This document shows positions 1-8,052 of a stretch of DNA of 64,000 nt, piece by piece (the stretch's first letter is position 1; each line of letters starts with the position of its first letter). The stretch is from Alphaproteobacteria bacterium CG1_02_46_17 (GTDB lineage: Bacteria > Pseudomonadota > Alphaproteobacteria > Micavibrionales > Micavibrionaceae): assembly GCA_001871905.1 (NCBI GenBank), contig MNUG01000040.1, forward strand, positions 1 through 64,000, in the 5' to 3' direction. The position numbers and the translations under genes were made by a program. The notes under the pieces are model-generated. The model made no database searches. It saw only the letters and a list, made by a program, of their open reading frames with translations, and was not told where the DNA came from.

Positions 1-925
1 ATGCGGCTTCAGCAACAGCAACAGAAGCAGCATACCCAGCCACGTCTTCCATACTTGGTAACGCTGATTGGGCTCCTATTTTTGTGCAAGCCAAAGAACC
101 CGCGATTGATGCTGCAGAAAGTGCTGATTCAATTGTCTGGCCTTTATCAAGAGCTGCACAGAAATATCCCACAAAGGCATCCCCCGCACCAATAGTATCC
201 ACGGCTTTAACTTTAAGAGCGGATACCTTCATTATTTTACCCTCATGGCAACAAATTGCACCATCACCGCCAAGAGTTACGATTGTTGAGACAGCATAGC
301 GTTCAAACATTTCTTTAGCAAAAGAGGTCTTATCTTCGGATTCTACGGAAATATCTGCACCCAATGCGTCTGCCTCATGCTCGTTCACAATCAAAAAATC
401 AAGATTCTGAAGAAACAGGTCGCTCAATTTGACAACTGGTGCCAAGTTAATGATGGTTGTGGCACCATTTTTTTTGGCTCGCAAACAAAGAGCCTCAGTT
501 TCTGCCATTTTAATTTCGCCTTGCATCAGCAATATATTGCCAGTTTCAATAGCGGCATCAGGAACCCAGTCTGCCTTAATTTTTTTGTTTGCGCCTTGGC
601 TTACAACAACGCGATGCGTCCCATCCTCATCATCAACAAAAATACAAGCCAGGCCAGATGTTTCATCTGGCAGAACCTTCAGGCCAGAAACATTAATTCC
701 ATAGGATGCAAGATTTTTGTACATCTGGCGACCATGCCCGCCATCACCGACAGCGCCATAGAAGTTGACCTTTGCGCCAGCTTTGGCGCAGGCAACGGCT
801 TGGTTTGCGCCTTTCCCCCCTGGTTGCTCAATGTGAGAATCAAGATGAAGTGCTTGGTCATGTGGAGGAAGATCCGCCACTTGAAAGAACAGATCCAAGA
901 CGTTAGAGCCAAAAACAGTAATCAT
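1..925 (-). CDS. rbsK: Ribokinase (PfkB family), 3' end cut by window edge
   Basis: Phosphorylates ribose (or a related sugar) with ATP at O5 in the cytoplasm, feeding it to the pentose phosphate pathway. The frame reads from ATG at 925-923 (AAGGA ribosome site just upstream) to the window edge with no stop, giving 308 residues; E. coli RbsK has 309, so only a few residues are missing. The PfkB signature GGKGANQ sits at residues 36-42 and the anion-hole/catalytic-base motif DTIGAGDAF ends the ATP site with Asp at about 249. It lies 14 nt behind the HAD phosphatase gene on the same strand, so the two are likely co-transcribed. Ribose specificity is inferred from the family; another furanose or nucleoside-derived sugar is possible. 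Plus-strand open frames over this gene are shadows. Confidence 0.9.
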   Translation of the reverse strand, partial: MITVFGSNVLDLFFQVADLPPHDQALHLDSHIEQPGGKGANQAVACAKAGAKVNFYGAVGDGGHGRQMYKNLASYGINVSGLKVLPDETSGLACIFVDDEDGTHRVVVSQGANKKIKADWVPDAAIETGNILLMQGEIKMAETEALCLRAKKNGATTIINLAPVVKLSDLFLQNLDFLIVNEHEADALGADISVESEDKTSFAKEMFERYAVSTIVTLGGDGAICCHEGKIMKVSALKVKAVDTIGAGDAFVGYFCAALDKGQTIESALSAASIAGSLACTKIGAQSALPSMEDVAGYAASVAVAEAA

Positions 926-939
926 GATTTTATCCTTAC

Positions 940-1794
940 TTATATTTTAGCTGCAGTAGCATGGTGATGAGCGTCTCTATTCGCTGCAAATCGACCAACA
1001 GCAGCGGTAACACTGCAGTTTTTGCCAATTATCAAGTATCCGGAGTTATCTGGACCGACCATTTCATCTGCGACATCATTAAAGTTTTTGCAATGTATAA
1101 TACGACCAACGCAGCCAGATCTGAATGACAAGTCGTCGTTTTTCGTATCACCAAGACCGATAGAATTATCAAGGGAAACTGGTCTTCCTATTTTATTTTC
1201 AACCGCCTGTTGTGCACATAGCACAGCTCCACGGGATGGTTTTGCCTTAAATCCCAGAGCTTCGATTGTATCCTTACCCAAAATGACCGTTAAACATTCG
1301 GTCACAGCTTCAGGTGCTCCAGCGCGCTTAAACACAGCTGCGAGTGTAGCTTCCAGAACTTTTTGATTTGCATTGGAAATAACAGCAACGGGAATATTAC
1401 TATTGGCGGCTTGGCGGAAAAGAACATCAAGATCTTTTCTCACATCAAAGTAACTTTCATTTTCTTCATGTAAAGAAAACGCAATATAAGTTTCTTCGTA
1501 TAAGCGCTCTGCGTTTTCGAGACTACCAATTTGGGATACGAATAAGGCGGCGGAATCCTCATCAAGACTTGCCACATATTGTTTTGTAAAGTTTAGAATC
1601 CCTTTGCCGAGTTCGGCTTGCCAAACGCTATCGAAGAATGATTGGGAGTATTCAATACCAGCTTTTTCGGAGAGATCCTTGACAACAGTTGCCATACAAA
1701 GTCCATGTGCAGCTTCTACCTTAGGGGCGATCGTTCCATCGCAGTCAGCTATAATGATTCCAGTAGAAAGGAGACTTACCAAGTTTTTTGACAT
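940..1794 (-). CDS. HAD-superfamily phosphatase
   Basis: A 284-residue haloacid-dehalogenase-type hydrolase, probably a cytoplasmic sugar-phosphate phosphatase. Motif I is DCDGT with nucleophile Asp17 and acid/base Asp19; motif II is VISNAN; motif III is a Lys in the FKAKPSRG stretch; motif IV is GLGDTKNDD. The insert between motifs I and II is helical, as in the C1-cap subfamily. A GTG three codons upstream (1803) would also be in frame, but the ATG at 1794 has AAGGG eight bases before it and is preferred. It precedes the ribokinase gene by 14 nt and is divergent from the aldose epimerase, so a role in sugar handling is likely. The substrate cannot be told from sequence. Confidence 0.85.
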   Translation of the reverse strand: MSKNLVSLLSTGIIIADCDGTIAPKVEAAHGLCMATVVKDLSEKAGIEYSQSFFDSVWQAELGKGILNFTKQYVASLDEDSAALFVSQIGSLENAERLYEETYIAFSLHEENESYFDVRKDLDVLFRQAANSNIPVAVISNANQKVLEATLAAVFKRAGAPEAVTECLTVILGKDTIEALGFKAKPSRGAVLCAQQAVENKIGRPVSLDNSIGLGDTKNDDLSFRSGCVGRIIHCKNFNDVADEMVGPDNSGYLIIGKNCSVTAAVGRFAANRDAHHHATAAKI

Positions 1795-1975
1795 TTGAAA
1801 CACCCTTATTTTTACATTATGTAATATGGCGAATAGTAGCTAAAATTATCGTATATGACAAGATATTTTTACCCAAAGTTAACATTCTCCTATCGTGCAC
1901 TTGCTCATTTCTTGCAAACCATCTGAAAACTATATAAATTGGGTTCTCTCAGCAATGAATATTAGGGAAATTGAT

Positions 1976-2914
1976 ATGCCAAATAGCAACCTCGACTCCA
2001 TTTATACCCTTAGCAAAAATGGACTTACTCTAGAATTTTGTCCCAAAGTAGGAGGTAGCATCACCAGATTTGATGCAACGCTTAATGGAAAAACCATCCC
2101 ACTCTTTAGGCCTTATGATGCAAACCTAGCACTAGACCCCCTTAATTTCTCAAGTTTTCCCCTCACCCCTTTTTCCAATCGTATTGGATTTGGAAAATTG
2201 GACTTTAACGGCAAAATATACAACGTAGGCCCGGCATTTGGCGGAGAGCCCCACCCTAATCATGGATCTGGTTGGCAATCGGAATGGACATTGGATGAGA
2301 AGGGCGATGATTTCGCAAAACTAAGCATCCGAGTCCCTAAATCAGCCGATAGCCCATATGATTATGAAGCACATCAAATTTTCCAATTAACCGAAACGGG
2401 CCTCTCAATTACTATGGAGATTAAAAACACAGGTGAGGAAGCCCTCCCCTTCGGAACTGGCCATCACCCATATTTTGTACGCACCCCAAAAACATCTATC
2501 CAAGCCAACCTTCCAAAGGTCTGGTTCAGCAAGGATATGGTTCCAACAGAATTAGTTGATGTTCCCGACATGTGGGACTTTAAGAATGGAAAAGTTCTTG
2601 ATCCACAAAATCTTGAAGCTAAACATGGTGGCGATGGTTCAGCCTATATCGACCATTGTTTTACGGAATGGGACCGTGTTGCAAGAATTACATGGCCAGA
2701 GTTCGAGAATACGACTCTCCGCATTACGGCGGATGAATCATTCGGACATTTCGTTCTCTTTGTACCATCAAAAGGCGATTTCTTTTGCGCAGAGCCTGTC
2801 ACCAATGCCACAGACGGTTTTAATCTGAAAGCCAAAGGAACGAAAGGGACTGGGACAATTGTACTGGCCCCGAGGGAAACATTCAAAGGTGTCATGAATT
2901 TTGATTTGGAATAA
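1976..2914 (+). CDS. Aldose 1-epimerase family protein (mutarotase)
   Basis: Interconverts alpha and beta anomers of an aldose in the GalM/YeaD fold. With the chosen start it has 312 residues. The conserved NHG (His96) and GHHPYF (His164 region) motifs match the catalytic histidine positions of the family, and CAEPVTN near the C-terminus carries the expected catalytic Glu. An in-frame ATG at 1895 exists, but the ATG at 1976 has AGGGA seven bases upstream and starts directly at the conserved beta-strand region, so it is chosen. It is divergent from the HAD-ribokinase pair across a short AT-rich region and ends at a terminator hairpin. Galactose or glucose specificity is not resolvable. Confidence 0.87.
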   Translation: MPNSNLDSIYTLSKNGLTLEFCPKVGGSITRFDATLNGKTIPLFRPYDANLALDPLNFSSFPLTPFSNRIGFGKLDFNGKIYNVGPAFGGEPHPNHGSGWQSEWTLDEKGDDFAKLSIRVPKSADSPYDYEAHQIFQLTETGLSITMEIKNTGEEALPFGTGHHPYFVRTPKTSIQANLPKVWFSKDMVPTELVDVPDMWDFKNGKVLDPQNLEAKHGGDGSAYIDHCFTEWDRVARITWPEFENTTLRITADESFGHFVLFVPSKGDFFCAEPVTNATDGFNLKAKGTKGTGTIVLAPRETFKGVMNFDLE

Positions 2915-2936
2915 AATCATCTGAAAGAAGATCAAT

Positions 2937-2966
2937 AAAAAAGGCGGGTCACGAACCTGCCTTCTT
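2937..2966 (+). terminator. Bidirectional terminator between convergent genes
   Basis: A GGCGGGT/ACCTGCC stem (one wobble pair) with a CACGA-like loop is flanked by an A-run on the left and TTCTTTATTTT on the right. It can end the epimerase transcript on the plus strand and the 2966-3322 gene on the minus strand. Confidence 0.6.
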
Positions 2967-3322
2967 TATTTTCTCTCGAAGCTTAAAAGAAAAGCAATTC
3001 TGGAATCATCTTTTTGCGGCATAGCCCGCAACCTCGCAGCCGTATTAAAAAGATAGTGATCTGCGATAGGTGATTGTGTCTTACTGCTTGTTACTTTCAT
3101 GGCAACCGTTGCTATTTCGTCAATCACAGTGTCAATCTCTATATAATCATCTCTCGTCGTCGCCATCAATCCGGATAGGCTGCGCTTGCGACAAACAGAG
3201 GGGAACCCCTTATCTTGAGCAGTTTGAAAAACCTCTGCGAGATGGGAAACATACTCCGCCATATCAATAATATTGCGGGGATCATAATAAAGTTTCTTTT
3301 GCGGAGGAAAATTTCTCATCAT
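2966..3322 (-). CDS. Small protein of unknown function, paralogue of the next gene
   Basis: A 118-residue soluble protein, not recognised. It has no signal peptide or membrane segment. Its N-terminal part (YYDPRN, then a helix with Met-Leu-Glu-Phe-Ala spacing, ending DKG) aligns by eye with the start of the neighbouring 111-residue protein (RYDKNN ... QKG), so the two are probably tandem paralogues. The rest is polar and probably helical. The start codon lies only about 10 nt past the T-run of a terminator hairpin and has no obvious Shine-Dalgarno, so expression probably depends on read-through from the upstream gene. The conserved N-terminal YDxxN block supports the chosen start. Confidence 0.6.
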   Translation of the reverse strand: MMRNFPPQKKLYYDPRNIIDMAEYVSHLAEVFQTAQDKGFPSVCRKRSLSGLMATTRDDYIEIDTVIDEIATVAMKVTSSKTQSPIADHYLFNTAARLRAMPQKDDSRIAFLLSFERK

Positions 3323-3331
3323 TATTTCTAT

Positions 3332-3360
3332 AAAAAAAGAAGGGCCCCCAAGGCCCCTCT
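3332..3360 (-). terminator. Rho-independent terminator or attenuator between paralogues
   Basis: On the minus strand, AGAGGGGCC pairs with GGCCCTTCT (one G-T wobble) across a short loop and is followed by TTTTTTT. It follows the 111-residue gene and stands immediately before the start of the 118-residue gene. Confidence 0.75.
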
Positions 3361-3374
3361 TTAAACATATTCAA

Positions 3375-3710
3375 CTAACCGTTAATTAAACCCTTCATAG
3401 AAGGAATATCTTGATATTCAGGTGGGAACGTACTCACAACTTTTGCAGCAGCCACAACAACTGGGGTAACTTCTGCCATTTTGCCTTGAGCTGCAGCAGC
3501 ATTCAGTAAATTGCGTACTAATGGCTCGAGAGCTGTCGTTGGAACAATATCCAAAGGAAGAAAATCTTGAGCACGAATTTGTCTCGCATCATCAACTTTT
3601 GGCCCCACATAAGCAGAATTATCTCCCTTTTGGCTAGCTACTGAGAAACATTCTACTAAATAGGTTAGGCGGTCTGACATTTCAGGGACATTATTTTTAT
3701 CATAGCGCAT
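3375..3710 (-). CDS. Small protein of unknown function, paralogue of preceding entry
   Basis: A 111-residue soluble protein, not recognised. Its N-terminal block (RYDKNN, Met, Leu, Glu-x-Phe, QKG) matches the 118-residue neighbour; the second half is Ala/Val-rich helix (AAAAQGK, VVVAAAKVV). No signal peptide or transmembrane segment is seen. It starts with ATG after GAGGTGTAGT, where GAGG is a plausible ribosome site. It is the first gene after the candidate structured RNA at 3790-3945 on the same strand and is followed by a strong terminator hairpin. Confidence 0.62.
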   Translation of the reverse strand: MRYDKNNVPEMSDRLTYLVECFSVASQKGDNSAYVGPKVDDARQIRAQDFLPLDIVPTTALEPLVRNLLNAAAAQGKMAEVTPVVVAAAKVVSTFPPEYQDIPSMKGLING

Positions 3711-3789
3711 ACTACACCTCGTGGGTTGTTAATGGTAAAGTTTTATGCCCCTGACGTTATCCATAATATTATAAAAAGTCAATAATTTT

Positions 3790-3945
3790 TAAAAAGGGGC
3801 CGTCCTAGACTAAGGGTAATGATCCAAGAGGGTCAAATGGTCGGAAGACGGTGCAAATGCTGCCAAGTATTTAAGAGAACATCGCCGTAAAGTGGCGTTG
3901 CTGCCACCCTTATTGGCGTAATCAGCCCTCTTTCCCCTTCCTCTC
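3790..3945 (-). ncRNA. Candidate structured RNA (class unknown)
   Basis: This fills the roughly 295-bp gap between the small-gene pair and the GH13 gene. Read on the minus strand, an outer stem GGGC/GCCC and a perfect inner stem TAAGGGT/ACCCTTA enclose about 90 nt containing the hairpins CGCC-ACTTTAC-GGCG and GTC-TTCC-GAC. The 3' arm runs straight into TTTTT, as in a self-terminating small RNA. The rod-like shape and length are reminiscent of 6S RNA, but I cannot identify its consensus bases. It could instead be the leader of the 111-residue gene. No open reading frame of note lies here. Confidence 0.35.
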
Positions 3946-4005
3946 GTTTTAATTTTCTAATTGATGTTTGAAAGAACATCTTGTTTTTGCTAATTTACAG
4001 GCAAG

Positions 4006-5679
4006 ATGTCCCTCCCTTTTTTCAAGAAAGCCTTCCCTAACATGAGCAAACAAAATAACTGGTGGCGCGGCGCGGTAATCTATCAAATTTACCCGCGCAG
4101 CTTTCTGGATATGAACGGAGACGGGATTGGTGACCTTCCCGGTATTGAGCGCCGTTTAGACTATTTGTCCAACCTCGGAATTGATGCCATCTGGATTTCC
4201 CCGTTTTTCAAGTCTCCGATGAAAGATTTCGGCTATGATGTTTCCGATTATCGTGAAGTTGACCCTATCTTTGGACATGTCGATGATTTCGAACGGCTGT
4301 TGCGCCACGCCCATGAAAGGAACATCAAAGTCATTATTGATAAAGTATGGTCCCATACGTCAGACCAACATCTCTGGTTTCATGAAAGCCGGATGAGTCG
4401 TGATAATCCAAAACGTGACTGGTATGTCTGGGCGGATGCCAAGCCAGATGGCACGCCTCCGAATAACTGGCTGTCCTATTTCGGAGGCCCTGCGTGGACA
4501 TGGGACACGCGTCGGGAGCAATATTTTCTGCACCATTTCCTGAATTCCCAGCCAACTCTCAATCTATGGAACTCCGAAGTTCAGGCCGAGATTTTTGATG
4601 TCGCCAAATTCTGGCTGGATATGGGTGTTGACGGCTTCCGACTTGACGCCATTCATACTTACCAACATGATCCCGAACTACGGGATAATCCCGTCAGAGG
4701 GCCAAACGACCCTATTCCTTCTGATATGCCCTTATCCAATCCCATGTCCTATCAAAAACGCATCCATAGTATGTGCACCCCCCACGTCATTACTTTCTCA
4801 CAAAAGATGAGAGCCTATATTGACCAGTGGGATGATCGTTGCCTGCTCGGTGAAGCCGGTGGAGATGATAGTGAAGCGATTGCTGCCAGCTATGTGCAAG
4901 GAGATGACAAGCTGCATATGGCCTATTCTTTCGGTTTGCTGGGATCTCACATGACACGTCAGGATGTTCTTGATACCATTAAGAGGGTTGAGAACAAGCT
5001 TGGCAATGGATGGTTATGCTGGGCCACAAGCAACCATGACACGATTCGTGCCGTGTCACGAATGCAGGCACCAGAACATCTCTATAAGAAAGCGGCGTTA
5101 CTGATTATGGCTTTGGGATTATCGCTGCGCGGCAGCTATTGTATATATCAAGGGGAAGAGCTTGGCCTGCCTCAAGCCAAATTATCTTTCGAAGATTTGC
5201 GAGATCCGTATGATATTGCACTCTATCCTGAACACGCTGGTCGTGATGGTGGTCGCACGCCAATGCCATGGCACAAAGAAAAGCCCCATGGCGGGTTTAG
5301 CTTTGCCCCCGAAACATGGATCAAATTCTGGGAGCCGCATGCCGAACTGGCTGTTTCTGTTCAGGAAGAGGATTCAGATTCAATTTTGAATCACTATCGC
5401 AACTTTATCGGGTTCCGCCGCCAAATTCCGGCACTTCGCGATGGTGACCTCCGATTGCTGGATGTTCCTGATCCTATTGTTGCGTGGGTCAGAGAAAAAG
5501 ACGGATATAAAATTCTATGTGTATTTAATATATCGCATGACATCGCGACGTGGGTTTTGTCCGAACCGAATGATTACTCCATATTGAGTAACATTAGTTT
5601 TGGAGCTGTGATTGATGGAGAGACAGCAACATTGACATTTGAGTCCTACGGTTTTGCCTTTCTTGGATTCACTGAATAA
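4006..5679 (+). CDS. GH13 alpha-glucosidase / oligo-1,6-glucosidase-like
   Basis: A 557-residue cytoplasmic alpha-amylase-superfamily enzyme that hydrolyses alpha-glucosidic bonds of short oligosaccharides. No signal peptide is seen. The N-terminal AVIYQIYPRSF and the DxNxDGxGD-type loop (MNGDGIGDL) are typical of subfamilies with oligo-1,6-glucosidase and sucrose/maltose hydrolases. Catalytic residues read directly: nucleophile Asp214 in GFRLDA, acid/base Glu283 in LLGEAGG, and stabiliser Asp345 in SNHDT. ATG 4006 follows an AGGCAAG site; ATG 4042 is an alternative that would trim 12 residues. A SixA-like phosphatase starts 15 nt downstream. The exact substrate is unresolved. Confidence 0.88.
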   Translation: MSLPFFKKAFPNMSKQNNWWRGAVIYQIYPRSFLDMNGDGIGDLPGIERRLDYLSNLGIDAIWISPFFKSPMKDFGYDVSDYREVDPIFGHVDDFERLLRHAHERNIKVIIDKVWSHTSDQHLWFHESRMSRDNPKRDWYVWADAKPDGTPPNNWLSYFGGPAWTWDTRREQYFLHHFLNSQPTLNLWNSEVQAEIFDVAKFWLDMGVDGFRLDAIHTYQHDPELRDNPVRGPNDPIPSDMPLSNPMSYQKRIHSMCTPHVITFSQKMRAYIDQWDDRCLLGEAGGDDSEAIAASYVQGDDKLHMAYSFGLLGSHMTRQDVLDTIKRVENKLGNGWLCWATSNHDTIRAVSRMQAPEHLYKKAALLIMALGLSLRGSYCIYQGEELGLPQAKLSFEDLRDPYDIALYPEHAGRDGGRTPMPWHKEKPHGGFSFAPETWIKFWEPHAELAVSVQEEDSDSILNHYRNFIGFRRQIPALRDGDLRLLDVPDPIVAWVREKDGYKILCVFNISHDIATWVLSEPNDYSILSNISFGAVIDGETATLTFESYGFAFLGFTE

Positions 5680-5694
5680 ACGACACAAAAGATC

Positions 5695-6261
5695 ATGACA
5701 CTAAAGACTCTTCTTATTGGGCGGCATGGGGAAAAACTCAATGATCCCCAGATACCGGATTGGGAACTCCCTTTAACGCATACCGGTATTTCACAATGCC
5801 GTATGAATGGGAATAGTCTGGTTCTTGAGGGAATAAAGCCTGACTTTCTGTTGTGTTCATCCAGCCAGCGAACTCAAAAAAGTCTAGATGCCTTAATCTC
5901 ACAAATTTTTTACGAAGATACTCCCCCTCTTGAACTATGCGGGGAGGATTTATACAAAGCTTATAATGCCCAAACTATGATTGACGTTCTCGCCGATTAT
6001 CTGCCAGAGCAAAGTAGCTGCCCTTTGGTTATGGGGCATAATCCGGGGATGCATCATCTGGCATGGCACTTATCACAAAAATCACAACCGCACATGGTCG
6101 ATGCCATACATAAAGATTTTCCATCATCTACATTGTGCGTCTTTAATGTTTCTTGTGGAAAGTGGGCTGATCTGTCGCCTCGGAATTGTGAACTGATTCA
6201 CATTTTTTCGGGAAAGGAAAAGAATGTCTCGCGGTATAAATTTCTGAAACCGGATATGTAG
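5695..6261 (+). CDS. SixA-like histidine phosphatase family protein
   Basis: A 188-residue member of the histidine phosphatase (phosphoglycerate mutase-like) superfamily. The catalytic RHG motif is at residues 10-12 and the second active-site histidine is in MGHNPG (His115), the arrangement of SixA phosphohistidine phosphatases. No export signal is seen. It starts 15 nt behind the GH13 gene and probably shares its transcript; it ends 7 nt from the convergent hdaA stop. Whether it acts on a phosphohistidine protein or on a small phosphate ester cannot be told. Confidence 0.8.
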   Translation: MTLKTLLIGRHGEKLNDPQIPDWELPLTHTGISQCRMNGNSLVLEGIKPDFLLCSSSQRTQKSLDALISQIFYEDTPPLELCGEDLYKAYNAQTMIDVLADYLPEQSSCPLVMGHNPGMHHLAWHLSQKSQPHMVDAIHKDFPSSTLCVFNVSCGKWADLSPRNCELIHIFSGKEKNVSRYKFLKPDM

Positions 6262-6268
6262 ATACGGA

Positions 6269-6964
6269 TCATTCCATATCTATCATAGCCGCGCGAAGTA
6301 AAGGCTTGGTCAGTTCCCCTTTTTGGAGCGCTGTTGCAGTCAGGCAAATCTTTTCGACCAGATGATCCAGCCCACTCCAAGAGCGTTCCATCCGCCATAA
6401 GATATAATCCAAAGACTCCTGATCTATTTTCAAATTCTGATCAAAAAATCTTTTTGCCATGACTTTAGTCAATAAATCATCATCCGGTGGTTTTATTTCG
6501 GCGCTTTGGGCCGCTCGCAAGCGCGATTCCAGATCACGAATTTCAAAGACTAGTTTCTCCGGAGAAATTGTCGAAAGCGCCAGAAAATAAATCCCGTTTT
6601 GCTGGAATGCATTATAGAGATGGAATAGCTTTTCTTCCTGTACCCGATCTCCGATCAAAAACTCTACCCCTTCAAGAACCAGATTTTCTTTGCTTTCAAT
6701 CAGATTTTCTATATCGCAGGCAATAAATTCTTCCAAGGTCAGGCTGCGTGCTTTTGAAAAATTCTGCCAGACGGCCGCCAAATGAGATTTACCCGACCCT
6801 TTCGGACCGTAAATGGTGAGCGCAGGATATGGTGACCATTCCGCGGGCCAATGTTCAACCATGTGAACGGCATATTGATTGCAGGCTCCTACCATAAAAT
6901 CATCCCGCCCCATGGCAGGTGCAAATTTCAAGTCCAGAGGAAGTTGCCTTAGAGGAAGTGTCAT
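6269..6964 (-). CDS. hdaA: DnaA-related regulator HdaA
   Basis: A 231-residue AAA+ protein homologous to the DnaA ATPase domain; the Hda family stimulates ATP hydrolysis by DnaA together with the DNA-bound sliding clamp, preventing over-initiation of replication. An N-terminal clamp-binding motif QLPLDL is at residues 7-12 and the Walker A motif GPKGSGKS at 53-60; there is no DNA-binding domain IV, as expected. The gene begins in a 4-nt ATGA overlap with the end of the PerM permease gene, so the two are translationally coupled. Confidence 0.85.
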   Translation of the reverse strand: MTLPLRQLPLDLKFAPAMGRDDFMVGACNQYAVHMVEHWPAEWSPYPALTIYGPKGSGKSHLAAVWQNFSKARSLTLEEFIACDIENLIESKENLVLEGVEFLIGDRVQEEKLFHLYNAFQQNGIYFLALSTISPEKLVFEIRDLESRLRAAQSAEIKPPDDDLLTKVMAKRFFDQNLKIDQESLDYILWRMERSWSGLDHLVEKICLTATALQKGELTKPLLRAAMIDME

Positions 6965-8040
6965 TTTTCCGCCCCGACTTCCTGAGGCCGATAATATGCG
7001 CTGGCTTTATATTGTTCGATCATAAATCCAGCGATAACACCAATACTGGCCGCAACTGGAATGGATAGGAACATTCCGAGCAATCCCAACAACGACCCGC
7101 CAGCCATCAGAGAGAAGATAATCCAAAGCGGATGAAGGCCGACACTGTCACCCAATAATTTCGGGGTGATAAAATTGCCTTCGATAAATTGTCCGACAAA
7201 AAATATGGCGGCAATAATGCCGATAAAGGTAATGTCTCCTCCCGATTGCAAATAAGACACCACCAGACTGGTGACAAGCCCAACCGCTGAACCGACAAAA
7301 GGAATAATGGACAACACGCCAGTTCCCAAGCCAATCAGAAATCCGTAATTCAATCCGGCAACGCTGAGAGCCACTGCATAAACCAACCCAAGGCAAAGGC
7401 AGACCATAATCTGTCCCCGAACAAATCCGGAAATCTTGCCATCAATTTGTCCTGCCAGATTTACAATGACCTCTTCATGCTCTTTAGGAAGCATCTCTTT
7501 GACATAGCTTGTAACCCGTGGCCATTCCTTCATCAGGAAATACGCAACAACCGGAGTGATCAGAATAGTTGTAAAGAAATCAACAATGGCCAACCCTCCG
7601 GTTGTCAATCCTCCCAGAACGCCCTTCCCGACTTGCAGTGCCTTTCCTATATTTTCTTTCATCGCATCTTGAATCTGATCCGCCGTGATTTGCTGACCCA
7701 TTTTTTCTTGAATCCAGACAATACGGGGTTCGATCAACAACCATATTTTATGGGCATATTGAGGGACGTCATCAACAAAACCTGCGGCCTCACGCACCAA
7801 AATTGGCAGGATAATCGCCAAAAGAGCTACCAACACAGTCAGGAAACACCCAAGAATCCCCAGCACGACCACACGGCGCTTTGCCCCGAAACGAACCAGC
7901 CTATTTACAAGTGGGTTGAGCAGATATGCGATAGCGCCACCCAGAACAAAAGGCAAGAGCATAGATTTGAATAACCAAACTAGAAACAGGATTCCGGCCA
8001 AAGCCGTAGCCCAGAAAATCAACTGATGGACGGGTTTCAT
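6961..8040 (-). CDS. AI-2E/PerM family inner-membrane permease
   Basis: A 359-residue polytopic membrane protein of the PerM/AI-2E exporter family (about seven to eight hydrophobic helices, beginning at residues 8-25 and 30-47). The central soluble stretch after the third helix (WLLIEPRIVWIQ onward) and the Gly-rich C-terminal helices with PLLGDSVGLHP are typical. Family members have been linked to autoinducer-2 export or Na+/H+ antiport, but function varies. AAGGAG lies seven bases before the ATG. It lies between the DUF2066 gene (12 nt upstream) and hdaA (4-nt overlap). Confidence 0.85.
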   Translation of the reverse strand: MKPVHQLIFWATALAGILFLVWLFKSMLLPFVLGGAIAYLLNPLVNRLVRFGAKRRVVVLGILGCFLTVLVALLAIILPILVREAAGFVDDVPQYAHKIWLLIEPRIVWIQEKMGQQITADQIQDAMKENIGKALQVGKGVLGGLTTGGLAIVDFFTTILITPVVAYFLMKEWPRVTSYVKEMLPKEHEEVIVNLAGQIDGKISGFVRGQIMVCLCLGLVYAVALSVAGLNYGFLIGLGTGVLSIIPFVGSAVGLVTSLVVSYLQSGGDITFIGIIAAIFFVGQFIEGNFITPKLLGDSVGLHPLWIIFSLMAGGSLLGLLGMFLSIPVAASIGVIAGFMIEQYKASAYYRPQEVGAEK

Positions 8041-8052
8041 GAGAGTTCTCCT

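Noticed and set aside
377-967. 196-residue plus-strand open frame
   Set aside because: It is antisense to the clearly conserved ribokinase on the minus strand and has no family features.
3790-3945. Cobalamin riboswitch or SRP RNA as identity of the structured RNA
   Set aside because: GGTGCAAAT- and GGAAG-like words occur, but the conserved B12-box and the SRP GGTCAGG...GGAAGCAGCC order are absent.
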